Below are positions 16,848 through 25,600 of a stretch of 64,000 nucleotides of DNA, piece after piece (position 1 is the stretch's first letter; every line of letters begins with the position of its first letter). The notes under the pieces were generated by a model that saw only the letters and a list, made by a program, of their open reading frames with translations, had not been told where the DNA came from and ran no database searches. The position numbers and the translations under genes are program-made. The stretch is from Clostridium acidisoli DSM 12555 (GTDB lineage Bacteria > Bacillota > Clostridia > Clostridiales > Clostridiaceae), in contig NZ_FWXH01000005.1 of NCBI RefSeq assembly GCF_900176305.1, positions 124,001-188,000 of the forward strand, given 5' to 3'.

Positions 16848-17333
16848 ATGAAGCAATATTACCTACAACAAATACTATCAACTATATTTTTCATTTCTAA
16901 CAAAATACAAACAAAAGGTGATGAGTTAGATGAACGATTGACTGTTCGACAATGGATGACACTTTTATCAATTATACATCTACCTGAAAACAATGTGTCA
17001 TATAGCCAGATTGCCAATATAATGGGCTGTTCCAAACAAAATGCAAAAAAATTGGTGTCTGTTCTTGAACGAAAAGGCATGGTTATGATTAGTAAAAACA
17101 AATTTGATAACAGGGCAGTAAATATTGAAATAGTAGAAAATTGTCGATCTTTTTTGCAAAGATACTATGAAAAAGGGAATGAACAATTAAAACAAATGTT
17201 CAAAGACTTTGATGAAGAGGAATTAAAGATCTTATGGAGTTTGTTAAAGAAATTTGCTACATTTGACGGTAGTCAGTGGATTGGATTTGATGAAAAAGTT
17301 CCTATTGACAAAAGAAAAGAGGAAGAAAGATGA
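16848..17333 (+). CDS. MarR-family transcriptional regulator
   Basis: 161 aa, winged-helix MarR fold. VRQWMTLLSIIHLPE, VSYSQIANIMGCSKQNAKKL (recognition helix) and VLERKGMVMISKNKFDNRAV (wing) are in order. AAGGAG is well placed before the ATG. The gene overlaps the acyl-hydrolase gene by 4 bp (ATGA), so the pair is translationally coupled. The strong palindrome over its promoter indicates autoregulation, and hence control of the hydrolase. Confidence 0.92.
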   Translation: MKQYYLQQILSTIFFISNKIQTKGDELDERLTVRQWMTLLSIIHLPENNVSYSQIANIMGCSKQNAKKLVSVLERKGMVMISKNKFDNRAVNIEIVENCRSFLQRYYEKGNEQLKQMFKDFDEEELKILWSLLKKFATFDGSQWIGFDEKVPIDKRKEEER

Positions 17334-18661
17334 ATGAGAATAATTGCTTAATTACCATTGTTCCAGAAATATCCTATATTAATGAAACTGTTGATATTAC
17401 AATAAGTGGATTACCCAAAAATCGGAAGGTCTTATTTCGTGCGGTTAGCGAGGATTATTACTGCATCAATGCTGGAATGTCAGAACAAGGGCAAAACTCC
17501 CAGTGGGAGTCTTATGGAGTTTTTATAGCGGATGATAATGGCAGTATTCAACTTAGAAACGCTATACCAATGAAGGGGACTTATGAAAAGTGCAATGCTA
17601 TGGGACTTTTTTATTCTATGAAAATAAAAGAATTGCATAAACACAAAACACCTCAAAACATCCAAGAAATACCTGCAACAAGGAACTATACCGTTAACTT
17701 TACAGTTGAAGTAAACAATCAAATCCTAGCATCAAAAAAGCATATCAGAATGTTCTGCGATGAAAAAATAAAATGTGAAACTATTATAGAGAACAATTTT
17801 ATAGCACGTTACTTTACTCACGAGAAGTCAGAAAAAAGACCAGCGATTATTGTGTTAAGTGGAAGCGATGGAAGAATTGAAAAGGCACAGGCGATATCTC
17901 AAGTATTTGCATCAAAAGGCTACTCGGCCTTGGCGGTATGCTATTTTGGACTTGATGGAACTAAACGAAATTTGGATAGAATACCACTTGAAATTATAGA
18001 AAATTCTATTAAATGGTTGAAAAGTAAAAACACTGTAGATCAAAATCAAATTGCCATTTATGGGAGATCAAAAGGTGGAGAACTGGCGTTGCTTGCGGCG
18101 TCGTTTTTTCCAGAACTGACTTGTGTCATAGCAAACACACCGAGTTGTTATGTATATGAGGGATTAAAAAATGATATGCCAAGTCGTCATTCATCATGGA
18201 CATATAGAGGGAATGAAGTTCCGTATTTGAAATTTTCCTTTTTAATCCTTTGCCAAATGATGATCAGAAAAATACTTGGTAAAAAAGATCTTATGACATG
18301 GATGTATAATAAGATAATTAAAAAAGGCGATCTAAATCAATCTAGCATTAAAGTAGAGAAAATAAATGGACCAATATTATTATTATCTTCGTCATCGGAT
18401 TCTATATGGCCATCGTTATTGCATTGCGAGACAGTTATTAAAAGATTAACTGAAAATAACTTTAAATTTAGATTCAAGCACTTAAGTTATGAGAAATCGG
18501 GTCATATGCTTACATTACCATATCAATCTATTTCCACGTTAGATAAGTGTGATGGTAACTTGGAAGAATGGGCAATAGCTTGTGTAGATTGTTGGAAAGA
18601 AACAATTGAATTTTTGGACGAATGGAGTACGGCTAACATTAACTCTGTTACTATGGTATAA
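17330..18661 (+). CDS. Acyl-CoA thioester hydrolase / bile-acid-CoA acyltransferase (BAAT) family protein
   Basis: 443-aa protein with an N-terminal beta-sandwich (about 10-125) and a C-terminal alpha/beta-hydrolase domain (about 150-430). IAIYGRSKGGELALLAA holds the nucleophile Ser, PILLLSSSSDSIWPS the likely Asp, and SYEKSGHML the His. The family cleaves acyl-CoA or acts on related thioesters and esters; some members in MarR-linked clusters act on xenobiotic esters. Coupled to the MarR gene by a 4-bp overlap. Substrate cannot be inferred. Confidence 0.85.
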   Translation: MNENNCLITIVPEISYINETVDITISGLPKNRKVLFRAVSEDYYCINAGMSEQGQNSQWESYGVFIADDNGSIQLRNAIPMKGTYEKCNAMGLFYSMKIKELHKHKTPQNIQEIPATRNYTVNFTVEVNNQILASKKHIRMFCDEKIKCETIIENNFIARYFTHEKSEKRPAIIVLSGSDGRIEKAQAISQVFASKGYSALAVCYFGLDGTKRNLDRIPLEIIENSIKWLKSKNTVDQNQIAIYGRSKGGELALLAASFFPELTCVIANTPSCYVYEGLKNDMPSRHSSWTYRGNEVPYLKFSFLILCQMMIRKILGKKDLMTWMYNKIIKKGDLNQSSIKVEKINGPILLLSSSSDSIWPSLLHCETVIKRLTENNFKFRFKHLSYEKSGHMLTLPYQSISTLDKCDGNLEEWAIACVDCWKETIEFLDEWSTANINSVTMV

Positions 18662-18824
18662 AATTGATACTTAAGATAGTTTTAATATACTATATATAAA
18701 AAATGTGCGTACTTCAATATGATATTCAGGTGTGATATATTTGAGATAGGATAAAGTGAAACTTGCACTCAGATGGAGTTTTACGGATGGTAGTAAATGG
18801 GTAAAGTGAAAGAGGGGATTGTAA

Positions 18825-19490
18825 ATGAGTAATAAAAATCAATTAATATTGGATGCATTTAAGTTTCGTCATGCATGCAAGCAGTTTGATGCTACAAAAG
18901 TTGTGTCGGAGGAAGACTTTAATACAATATTGGATGCAGGAAGACTTTCACCAAGTTCTTTTGGATTTGAACCATGGAAATTTTTAGTTGTACAGGATCC
19001 AAAAATCAAAGAAAAACTGTATCCAGTGGCATGGGGAGCACAAAACAGTTTTAATGGTGCAAGTCATTTTGTAATTTTACTAGCGCGTAAAAAAATTGAT
19101 ACATTATATAATTCTGATTATATAATGAAAATTATGACTGAAGTACAGAAATTGCCTAGTAACATAGCTCAAGAAAGGAAGGGGTATTTCGAGAATTTTC
19201 AGAGAAGTGATTTTAAACTTTTGGAAAGTGATCGTGCTTTATATGATTGGGCTTCTAAGCAGACATATATTGCAATGGCAAACATGCTGACAACAGCTGC
19301 ATTTTTAGGGATTGACTCATGTCCAATTGAAGGATTCAATATAGAAGCTGTGGAAAAAATATTAGAAGAAAATAATATCATAGATACAAAACACTTTGGA
19401 GTTTCAGTTATGGCAAGCTTTGGATATCGTAAAAATGAACCATATCCCAAAACTAGACAGTCAATAGAGGAAGTTGTACAGTTTGTATAA
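18825..19490 (+). CDS. NAD(P)H nitroreductase (NfsB-like)
   Basis: 221-aa FMN-dependent nitroreductase. FRHACKQFDATKVVSEED opens the family fold, AGRLSPSSFGFEPWKFLV is the FMN-binding block, and IDSCPIEGFN near residue 165 is typical of NfsB/YfkO-like enzymes. These reduce nitroaromatics and quinones with NAD(P)H and form homodimers. AGAGGGG precedes the ATG. The gene stands alone between hairpins; it is the second nitroreductase of this stretch. Confidence 0.93.
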   Translation: MSNKNQLILDAFKFRHACKQFDATKVVSEEDFNTILDAGRLSPSSFGFEPWKFLVVQDPKIKEKLYPVAWGAQNSFNGASHFVILLARKKIDTLYNSDYIMKIMTEVQKLPSNIAQERKGYFENFQRSDFKLLESDRALYDWASKQTYIAMANMLTTAAFLGIDSCPIEGFNIEAVEKILEENNIIDTKHFGVSVMASFGYRKNEPYPKTRQSIEEVVQFV

Positions 19491-19531
19491 TTTAATAATA
19501 AAAAATAAGTATTAAACGGGTTTTAACAGAA

Positions 19532-19572
19532 ACATGGATTTTACTGCACTCTGCAGAGAATCCATGTTTTTG
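19532..19572 (+). terminator. Terminator after nitroreductase gene
   Basis: ACATGGATT (19532-19540) pairs with AATCCATGT (19559-19567), then TTTTTGTT. The loop contains a smaller CTGCACTCTGCAG hairpin. Confidence 0.8.
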
Positions 19573-19675
19573 TTGTCGCTTTCATTCTCTAATAATATTA
19601 TTGACAAAAGACAACTAATAAAATATTATATGCATATACATATAAAAAATAAATTTCTAGGGAAGTGACAAAGTA

Positions 19676-20704
19676 ATGAATACAATTGAACAAATGATTC
19701 AAAAAAAAGCTTATGAACTTGGCTATGAAAAATGTGGCATTATTCCAATTAATAAGTTGTCAGGATATAAAGAAAAGCTTGAGGAGCGAATTAAAAAGGT
19801 ACCAGAATCTGCACAATTTTATCAAACCCAACAAAGGCTAGCTAATCCTTTGGAAGAGTATCCCTGGGCAAAATCTGTTGTAGTAATGACAGTCCCATAT
19901 GGAAAATATAAAATTCCAGAGGTAGTTAAGGATCATGTTGCAAAGGCATATTTATTTGATGTACGTATAGATGCAAATACAGAAGAATATCAACATAATA
20001 GAGCAATGGAAAAATATATGCAGGACCTTGGTTTGCAGGTAGTGACCAATCAGAAGTTTGGAGTTGTAGGTATGCGCTGGGCAGCCTTACAAGCTGGGCT
20101 TGGAATTATACGACGAAATAATTTCTTGTACACGCAGTCCGGATCATGGGTTCATATTGAAGCATGGTTAATTGACAGAGAAATTGAGTTAAAAGAAACA
20201 ATGGATGTGCCCCAGTGCCCAAAAGGTTGTAATCGATGCATGTCTGCCTGTCCAACTAAATCACTTTCTGCTCCGTACACCATGACACCAACTGCCTGCA
20301 TTTCTTTCTTGACAACATTTGGAGGTCGTAATTTACCACAGCAGCCACTAAGCAAAAATTTTGGGAATTGTATTTATGGCTGTGATATTTGTCAAGATGT
20401 ATGTCCAATGAATAAAGGAAAGTGGAAGGAGGTTGAAGAATTTCCGGGACTCGCTGAGCTGTCTTCTGAACTAACTCCAGAGAATATTTTGAATATGGAT
20501 GAAGATTTTTATCGTGAGAAAGTTCAGCCAAAATTCTTTTACCTTTCACCAGAGGAACTTTGGAAATGGAAGATAGATGTATTATGTTATATGCGTAATA
20601 ATTATAAGGAAAGTTACAAGACATATATTATAAATTCCTCAAATAATGAAAATGAGAAGATTCGTGAAATGGCAGATTTTATTCGCAAGGAATTAAATTT
20701 ATAA
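19676..20704 (+). CDS. QueG-like iron-sulfur protein (epoxyqueuosine reductase family)
   Basis: 342 aa. An N-terminal DUF1730-type half (to about 175) includes GMRWAALQAGLGIIRRNNFL, the region equivalent to the QueG cobalamin domain. It is followed by two [4Fe-4S] motifs, CPKGCNRCMSACPTKSL and CIYGCDICQDVCPMNKG. QueG reduces epoxyqueuosine in tRNA wobble modification. The sequence around the catalytic pocket is divergent, and no other queuosine genes are near, so a reductase acting on another substrate is possible. GGGAAGTGA precedes the ATG. Confidence 0.8.
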   Translation: MNTIEQMIQKKAYELGYEKCGIIPINKLSGYKEKLEERIKKVPESAQFYQTQQRLANPLEEYPWAKSVVVMTVPYGKYKIPEVVKDHVAKAYLFDVRIDANTEEYQHNRAMEKYMQDLGLQVVTNQKFGVVGMRWAALQAGLGIIRRNNFLYTQSGSWVHIEAWLIDREIELKETMDVPQCPKGCNRCMSACPTKSLSAPYTMTPTACISFLTTFGGRNLPQQPLSKNFGNCIYGCDICQDVCPMNKGKWKEVEEFPGLAELSSELTPENILNMDEDFYREKVQPKFFYLSPEELWKWKIDVLCYMRNNYKESYKTYIINSSNNENEKIREMADFIRKELNL

Positions 20705-20717
20705 TTATTCATTAACA

Positions 20718-20758
20718 CCTCAATAAGTAACGTTATATAAAGACGTTACTTATTGAGG
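20718..20758 (+). terminator. Long perfect hairpin downstream of the QueG-like gene
   Basis: Sixteen-bp perfect arms (20718-20733 and 20743-20758, CCTCAATAAG...CTTATTGAGG) around a 9-base loop. There is no T tract, and part of the arm (GTAACG) repeats at 20762-20767, so it may also be a binding site. I treat it as a probable transcript end. Confidence 0.55.
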
Positions 20759-20785
20759 TAAGTAACGAAATTTACAAAAAGTATA

Positions 20786-20829
20786 TTGACAAAAAAAAGT
20801 TAAAATCATATAATTAATTCGGAGCCGAA
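20786..20829 (+). promoter_or_regulatory. Perfect consensus promoter with TTCGG/CCGAA operator
   Basis: TTGACA (20786-20791), 17 bp, TATAAT (20809-20814). Directly downstream is TTCGG-AG-CCGAA (20818-20829). A related palindrome TTCGTACG/CGTACGAA lies after the gene at 21304-21319. Confidence 0.75.
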
Positions 20830-20846
20830 CGAATGAGGTGACGAAA

Positions 20847-21281
20847 ATGAAAAGTAAATTCACCATTGGTAAAATAAATAAGATTAATGAAGCGTCCACT
20901 AAATTTTTTAAAAAAAAGATAAAGGAGGAGCATTTACCTATATTAGAAAATCATGCAACTTTATTTAATATCCTATCAGAGGACGGATCAAAGATGCTTT
21001 TTAATGAGATATCAAACATATGGAAGGTGTCTAAATCATCTTTGTCAGACATAATAAATAAGTATGAAAGTCAAGGATTGATAAAAAAGTGTGTTTGTGC
21101 TGAAGATAAGAGAAGTGTATATATTAGTTTAACTTCTGACGCTGTATATATAAAAAAAAGACTTCAAGTTATGGAAAAAGAATTTCTAGATTTATTATTG
21201 TATGATTTTGATGATGGGCAAAGGAAAAGTTTTGAGGATAATATAGATAAAGCTCTTAAAAACATAACAAAAATGTATTAA
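20847..21281 (+). CDS. MarR-like winged-helix regulator
   Basis: 144-aa protein with a central winged-helix region: LFNEISNIWKVSKSSLSDII (HTH) and YESQGLIKKCVCAEDKRSVY with ISLT as the wing. Helical ends suit MarR dimerisation. ATG 20847 is chosen because GAGGTG (20835-20840) is correctly spaced; a GTG at 20838 lies inside that site. A perfect promoter and small palindrome precede it, and a second palindrome lies between it and the chemoreceptor gene. It may control both; ligand unknown. Confidence 0.85.
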   Translation: MKSKFTIGKINKINEASTKFFKKKIKEEHLPILENHATLFNILSEDGSKMLFNEISNIWKVSKSSLSDIINKYESQGLIKKCVCAEDKRSVYISLTSDAVYIKKRLQVMEKEFLDLLLYDFDDGQRKSFEDNIDKALKNITKMY

Positions 21282-21300
21282 AACATTTTTGTTGCGTTTT
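21266..21300 (+). terminator. Terminator overlapping the end of the MarR-like gene
   Basis: AACAAAAATG (21266-21275) pairs with CATTTTTGTT (21284-21293), followed by GCGTTTTT. The stem starts within the last codons. Confidence 0.6.
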
Positions 21301-21303
21301 TAA

Positions 21304-21319
21304 TTCGTACGCGTACGAA
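21304..21319. promoter_or_regulatory. 16-bp perfect palindrome upstream of chemoreceptor
   Basis: TTCGTACGCGTACGAA is fully symmetric and GC-rich against the AT-rich surroundings. It shares TTCG/CGAA ends with the site at 20818-20829, suggesting the same regulator. Confidence 0.6.
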
Positions 21320-21379
21320 AATAAGTAAAATATAAAATTATAATTCATATGTAATATTCAAATTTTAGGGAGGAATAAT

Positions 21380-23017
21380 ATGTTCACTTCTATAAAGAAG
21401 AGATTAACGTTCAATTTTGTTTTAACTGCAGCAATAATAATATTGATTTGTACATCATTTTTTACATATCAAATGATAAATGGAATACAAAACCAGATGA
21501 AAGATGATGGAATTACTTTGGCGAATAATGTAAGAGCAAACATTGAAAATGCAGGAATAAAAGACATGAATAAAATACAAGATATAATAGATGCAACATA
21601 TAAATATGCAAATGGAGAATTATTGTACATAGGTGTGATATCAAGAGATAAAACTCTTGTGGCAGGAACATCAAAGAATTCCATTGGTGGAAAAGTTGAT
21701 GCATCAGACCTAGACAGTGTCTTTGAAGGAAAGACAAACTCATATATGTATAAGTGGAAAGGAACTACGGCATATAATGTGGAAGTTCCTATAAAAGACG
21801 GAAATAATGTGTTATATAGCCTTTCAATTGGCATTTCTATTGAAAACATGGAAAGATCTATTAGAATCACCATTATAAGAAGCATAATTTGTGCTATATT
21901 AGTTTTGTTATTAGCCGCTATTGCAGGAATATTCATAGGAAAACGAATTGGTGAACCTATAGAAATTATTAAAGATGCTATTGAAAAAGCAGGTGAGGGA
22001 GACTTTACAGCAGAATATAAAATTAAAAGTAAAGATGAAATAGGAAAACTTGCAATTGCAAGTGCCAAGACTAGAAAAAATATGAGAGAACTTGTTAGAA
22101 AAATCAAAGTAATATCAGAGAGTTTAAGCAATTTATCAGAACAGATTGGAGGTAGTGGAAGTACTGTAGCATTATCTAGTGAAGAAATTGCAACTTCAGT
22201 AGCTAGTGTATCTCAAGAAGGAATGAAACAAACAGAAGCTTTAAAGGAAGCGGTTAATTTACTAGAAAGTTTTTCAATAGATTTAGATAATGTGGACAAC
22301 AATTTAAACTTTTTAGCTGATGGTGGAAAGATTATAAAAGAAGATACAAACAGAGGAGTAGAAACTATAAATAAATTGGCTAATACTATTGATGAAATGT
22401 TAGATTCATTTTTAGTATCAAAAGCTAAAGTTGAGAATTTAGATAATACTATATCACAAATTAATTCTATAGTAGATGTTATAAATGGAGTGGCTAAACA
22501 AACTAATCTCTTAGCTCTAAATGCATCTATAGAGGCTGCTAGAGCCGGTGAAGCAGGAAAAGGATTTTCAGTAGTAGCAGAAGAAATACGAAAGCTGGCA
22601 GAAGAAGTTCTAACATCATCAAAGAGTATAACTCAATTAATAAATACAGTTATGAAAGAGACTAATGATGTTTCGACTACAACAGAACTTTTAACTAAGA
22701 TAGTGGAAGAAAGTAAAAATGATATTAATAGTGTGACAACTTCATTTGAGGGAATTATTAGTAAGGTAAATAATATTCCTAGTGACATTAATAAGGTACA
22801 ATTAGTACTCAGAGGAACAATGGAAGGCAGGAATAAGATTTCGGATACAGTTGAAAATATAGCTTCAAAATCACAAGACATTTCTGCTCTTTCGGAAGAC
22901 GTAACAGCAGCTACAGAAGAACAAGCAGCTATAACAAATGAACTGTCTATTACAGCGAAGAAGTTGGTTAATATTTCATCTGTATTAGGAAAAAATGTTT
23001 CCCAGTTTAGAACATGA
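21380..23017 (+). CDS. Methyl-accepting chemotaxis protein
   Basis: 545-aa membrane chemoreceptor. TM1 at about residues 12-34, a single-Cache-like sensor domain about 35-160 ([20 protein letters not shown], then VEVPIKDG), TM2 about 164-187, HAMP about 188-240, and a signalling domain. The tip hairpin contains [20 protein letters not shown] followed by [19 protein letters not shown]. It would signal to CheW/CheA. No che core operon is in the window, though CheX proteins are encoded 8 kb downstream. GGGAGG precedes the ATG. Confidence 0.95.
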   Translation: MFTSIKKRLTFNFVLTAAIIILICTSFFTYQMINGIQNQMKDDGITLANNVRANIENAGIKDMNKIQDIIDATYKYANGELLYIGVISRDKTLVAGTSKNSIGGKVDASDLDSVFEGKTNSYMYKWKGTTAYNVEVPIKDGNNVLYSLSIGISIENMERSIRITIIRSIICAILVLLLAAIAGIFIGKRIGEPIEIIKDAIEKAGEGDFTAEYKIKSKDEIGKLAIASAKTRKNMRELVRKIKVISESLSNLSEQIGGSGSTVALSSEEIATSVASVSQEGMKQTEALKEAVNLLESFSIDLDNVDNNLNFLADGGKIIKEDTNRGVETINKLANTIDEMLDSFLVSKAKVENLDNTISQINSIVDVINGVAKQTNLLALNASIEAARAGEAGKGFSVVAEEIRKLAEEVLTSSKSITQLINTVMKETNDVSTTTELLTKIVEESKNDINSVTTSFEGIISKVNNIPSDINKVQLVLRGTMEGRNKISDTVENIASKSQDISALSEDVTAATEEQAAITNELSITAKKLVNISSVLGKNVSQFRT

Positions 23018-23054
23018 TTTTTAAATTACCTTGGATGGACTTTATAATAACTAT

Positions 23055-23144
23055 AGGACGTACTAAAAGCACGTCCTATATATAAAGGGGAATAATAATG
23101 AGTAACATTTATAATTATTTCCAATAATTAAGTTTTTAAACAAT
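23055..23144. repeat. Direct repeat copy 1 (about 90 bp)
   Basis: Starts with the hairpin AGGACGT/ACGTCCT and continues through AAAGGGGAATAATAAT, TAATTATT and TTTAAACAAT. It matches 23713-23802 with small gaps. In this copy the GGGG ribosome-like site precedes ATG 23099 and a 9-codon frame, which is not preserved in copy 2. The hairpin may also end the chemoreceptor transcript. Confidence 0.7.
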
Positions 23145-23164
23145 ATATCTTAATTGTTTAAAAT

Positions 23165-23584
23165 TTAATTTTGCTTATATAATCCAAAGCCAGTTATAAC
23201 TAATTTGTCCCAACCAGTTTCTTCATCAGTAATCCAATTATATTCAAGGTTAAGTTCTTTTAACCAAGCATTAAGGCCATTACTTTTTTTGCTTACATTT
23301 GGATACTGTCTGCCAAAGGTTTCTTTTATTGTTTCAAGTAGAGTTACTTGTTCTTCCTTTGCAAGTTCTTTGGATAATATGTCATTTATAACTTCACAAC
23401 ATTTTGCGTAACTTTTATGATCTTCAGCATACAATTCATTGGATAATAATTGTTTTTTGTTGTTTAGACTGTCTCTTACATCATTTATTTCATCAATATT
23501 TGATAAGTATTTTTTGGCGATATTAATAGCAGCAATATCATTAGAAATTTTAACTATTGATCTTTCTAAATTTTCATTTCGCAT
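23165..23584 (-). CDS. Hypothetical protein, coiled-coil N-terminus
   Basis: 139 aa, no recognised family. The first half is rich in charged heptad-like helix (IVKISNDIAAINIAKKYL, DSLNNKKQLLSNEL). It contains KCCEVINDILSKEL, and ends with an aromatic C-terminal part (LEYNWITDEETGWDKLVI). It is the only gene between two ~90-bp direct repeats and is transcribed against the flanking chemoreceptor. Soluble, probably cytoplasmic. Function unknown. Confidence 0.7.
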   Translation of the reverse strand: MRNENLERSIVKISNDIAAINIAKKYLSNIDEINDVRDSLNNKKQLLSNELYAEDHKSYAKCCEVINDILSKELAKEEQVTLLETIKETFGRQYPNVSKKSNGLNAWLKELNLEYNWITDEETGWDKLVITGFGLYKQN

Positions 23585-23712
23585 TTTATATTCTCACTTT
23601 GCATTTTTTATTTGGTCATTAAATTAATGACAATATGTAATTATATCACTAAACTAGTAATCACACAAAAGCTATATGTAGGTTAAGATGGAGAAGTAAA
23701 CTGTTTAATACT

Positions 23713-23802
23713 AAAGAACGCACCAAAAGGCACGTCCTATATAAAGGGGAATAATAATAGGTTACATTTTAATTATTGCCTAAACTTAAAGATTTAAACA
23801 AT
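23713..23802. repeat. Direct repeat copy 2 (about 90 bp)
   Basis: Matches 23055-23144, including CACGTCCTATATA, AAGGGGAATAATAAT and TTTAAACAAT. The first hairpin arm is mutated (AAGAACGCACC) and the ATG of copy 1 is ATA here. Its end overlaps the stop of the small minus-strand ORF at 23794. Confidence 0.7.
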
Positions 23803-23886
23803 CAAATTAAAAATAATTGCACATATAATAGTAAGTAAAACAGAAGCCACAGCAATATCAAAACCAATAGAAGATTTTAAATTCAT
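23794..23886 (-). CDS. 30-aa hydrophobic small protein
   Basis: ATG at 23886 (minus) follows GAGGTGATT at good spacing. The product starts MNLKSSIGFD, runs through one membrane-spanning helix (IAVASVLLTIICAIIFNLIV) and stops. A strong ribosome site plus a clean single-helix composition support real translation. It may be a small membrane peptide or toxin-like protein; no family is recognised. Confidence 0.55.
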   Translation of the reverse strand: MNLKSSIGFDIAVASVLLTIICAIIFNLIV

Positions 23887-24008
23887 TATGTAATCACCTC
23901 AAATAGATTATTGACTATGCCACTAAAAAGTATTCAATTAAATATAACTAATCTGTGCTTACATAATTAAAGATAATCTATATTATTACCTTTAAAGGTT
24001 TGCACAGA

Positions 24009-24227
24009 TTAATTTGAGTTCTTATTCATTAATTTATTTTGGTCTTCTTCTAAAGAGTTAAGGTTTTCTTTTTGAGCCGATATGGAAAACATAATACTTG
24101 AAACTGTAGATAAAAAATCAGCTAATAGTTTGGTATCTTTAGTTGATTCACCTTCTGTAAGTGCAAATGCAACTAAGTTTGCCAGAAGTATAAATTCTTT
24201 AGGAGTTAGTGAATCAAAGTATGACAA
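24009..24227 (-). CDS. Small helical protein, DUF6774-like
   Basis: 72 aa, start TTG at 24227 behind GAGGTG. LTPKEFILLANLVAFALTEG then LADFLSTVSSIMFSISAQKE shows the two-helix pattern seen in short clostridial proteins of the DUF6774 type, which carry a hydrophobic helix followed by an amphipathic one. Cytoplasmic or membrane-peripheral. It sits about 120 bp upstream of the 30-aa peptide on the same strand and may share its transcript. Family assignment is moderate and function unknown. Confidence 0.65.
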   Translation of the reverse strand: MSYFDSLTPKEFILLANLVAFALTEGESTKDTKLLADFLSTVSSIMFSISAQKENLNSLEEDQNKLMNKNSN

Positions 24228-24381
24228 TATAATTCACCTCGCAATATTTTATTCAGATGAATTAATTAAGGTTACATAAGTAAAATAACTATAAATTATT
24301 TTACATATCATTTAAAATAATATGTAGAAGTAATAAATAATAAGTTTAATTTTCTTTATATAAGAATGGGGTGATTAACAA

Positions 24382-25497
24382 ATGCCGGAAGCTTTAAAAG
24401 ACATATACAATAAACAATTTTTAATAGACTTTAGTGAAAAGGTGTATTCAGCCTATAAGAATTTTGATAAAAAAGGATTTTTAGATATGGTACTAGATGA
24501 TAATTGGAACGACTTAAAGCTAAGAGCTAGAATGATGAGAATTGCTGAAACACTTGGTAAATATCTTCCACAAGAATATGAGGAGGCACTTCAGGTGTTG
24601 TTTTCAATTGACGAAGATTGCATTGGATTTCCATATTTATTTTTTCCTGATTTTGTAGCATTTCACGGAGAGTCAGATAAAAATTGGGATATTTCCATGA
24701 AAGCACTTGAAAGATTTACAAAAAGATCTTCTTCCGAATTTGCTGTAAGACCTTTTTTTAAACGTAATCCAGAAAAAATGATAAATCAAATGTTAGAGTG
24801 GTCAAAGAGTGAAAATGAGCATGTAAGAAGGCTTTCAAGTGAAGGATGTAGGCCAAGATTACCGTGGGGTGAAGCTCTTACTATGTTTAAAAAGGATCCC
24901 AAACCTGTGATTTTGGTTCTAGAGGAACTAAAAGAAGATCCTTCACTTTATGTGAGAAAGAGTGTGGCTAATAATTTAAATGATATTTCTAAAGATAATC
25001 AGAGGATTTTTATAGATATATTAAAACGATGGAAAGGTAAAAATAAGGATACGGACTGGATATTAAGACATGCTAGTAGAACTTTAATTAGAAAATCCAA
25101 TCCAGAGGTTATGAGCTTATTTGGATATGATATGGGGGGAGATGGCGCTGTTGTTACAGAAGCTAGTTTAACTGTGGATTCATTTATATTGAATATTGGG
25201 GATAGTTGTAGAATTAATTATGAAGTTTTTATTGGAAAAGAAAATCCTGTACACATACGTGTTGAATATGGAATCGACTTTGTAAAAGCAAATGGAAAAA
25301 CATCACGAAAATTGTTTCTTTTATCTGATAAGATCGTAGCTGGTGGTGAACGAATTACAGGAACACGAATTCATAAGTGGCATAATCTTACTACACGAAA
25401 ACATTATTCAGGAGAACATAAAATTGCTTTATTAGTTAATGGCAATGAAGTGGCATGCACAGTAATTGAATTAGAGGATATGGCTATGCTAAAGTAA
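24382..25497 (+). CDS. DNA alkylation repair protein, AlkC type with Ig-like C-terminus
   Basis: 371-aa HEAT-like-repeat DNA glycosylase of the AlkC/AlkD superfamily, which excises N3-alkylated purines. Residues about 1-250 are helical repeats (NENVHVRR-like SENEHVRRLSSEG, PRLPWGEAL, LYVRKSVANNLNDIS, DWILRHASRTLIRK). About 265-371 form a beta-rich Ig-like domain found at the end of many AlkC proteins. GGGGTG precedes the ATG. The gene is alone on its strand between small minus-strand genes and truA. Confidence 0.88.
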   Translation: MPEALKDIYNKQFLIDFSEKVYSAYKNFDKKGFLDMVLDDNWNDLKLRARMMRIAETLGKYLPQEYEEALQVLFSIDEDCIGFPYLFFPDFVAFHGESDKNWDISMKALERFTKRSSSEFAVRPFFKRNPEKMINQMLEWSKSENEHVRRLSSEGCRPRLPWGEALTMFKKDPKPVILVLEELKEDPSLYVRKSVANNLNDISKDNQRIFIDILKRWKGKNKDTDWILRHASRTLIRKSNPEVMSLFGYDMGGDGAVVTEASLTVDSFILNIGDSCRINYEVFIGKENPVHIRVEYGIDFVKANGKTSRKLFLLSDKIVAGGERITGTRIHKWHNLTTRKHYSGEHKIALLVNGNEVACTVIELEDMAMLK

Positions 25498-25600
25498 TTA
25501 AAAATATTAATAGCTTTATAATAACAAAAAATATATAATTAAAAGGTTGTTAGTGAAAACTAAACAGCAGATAAAGAAAATAGATTAAAGGTGGAATTAT

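Noticed and set aside
20256-20624. 122-codon minus-strand frame inside the QueG-like gene
   Set aside because: It is a shadow of a well-supported iron-sulfur protein gene and has no domain of its own.
21469-22131. 220-codon minus-strand frame inside the chemoreceptor
   Set aside because: Low-complexity hydrophobic and Ser-rich sequence, antisense to a clear MCP gene.
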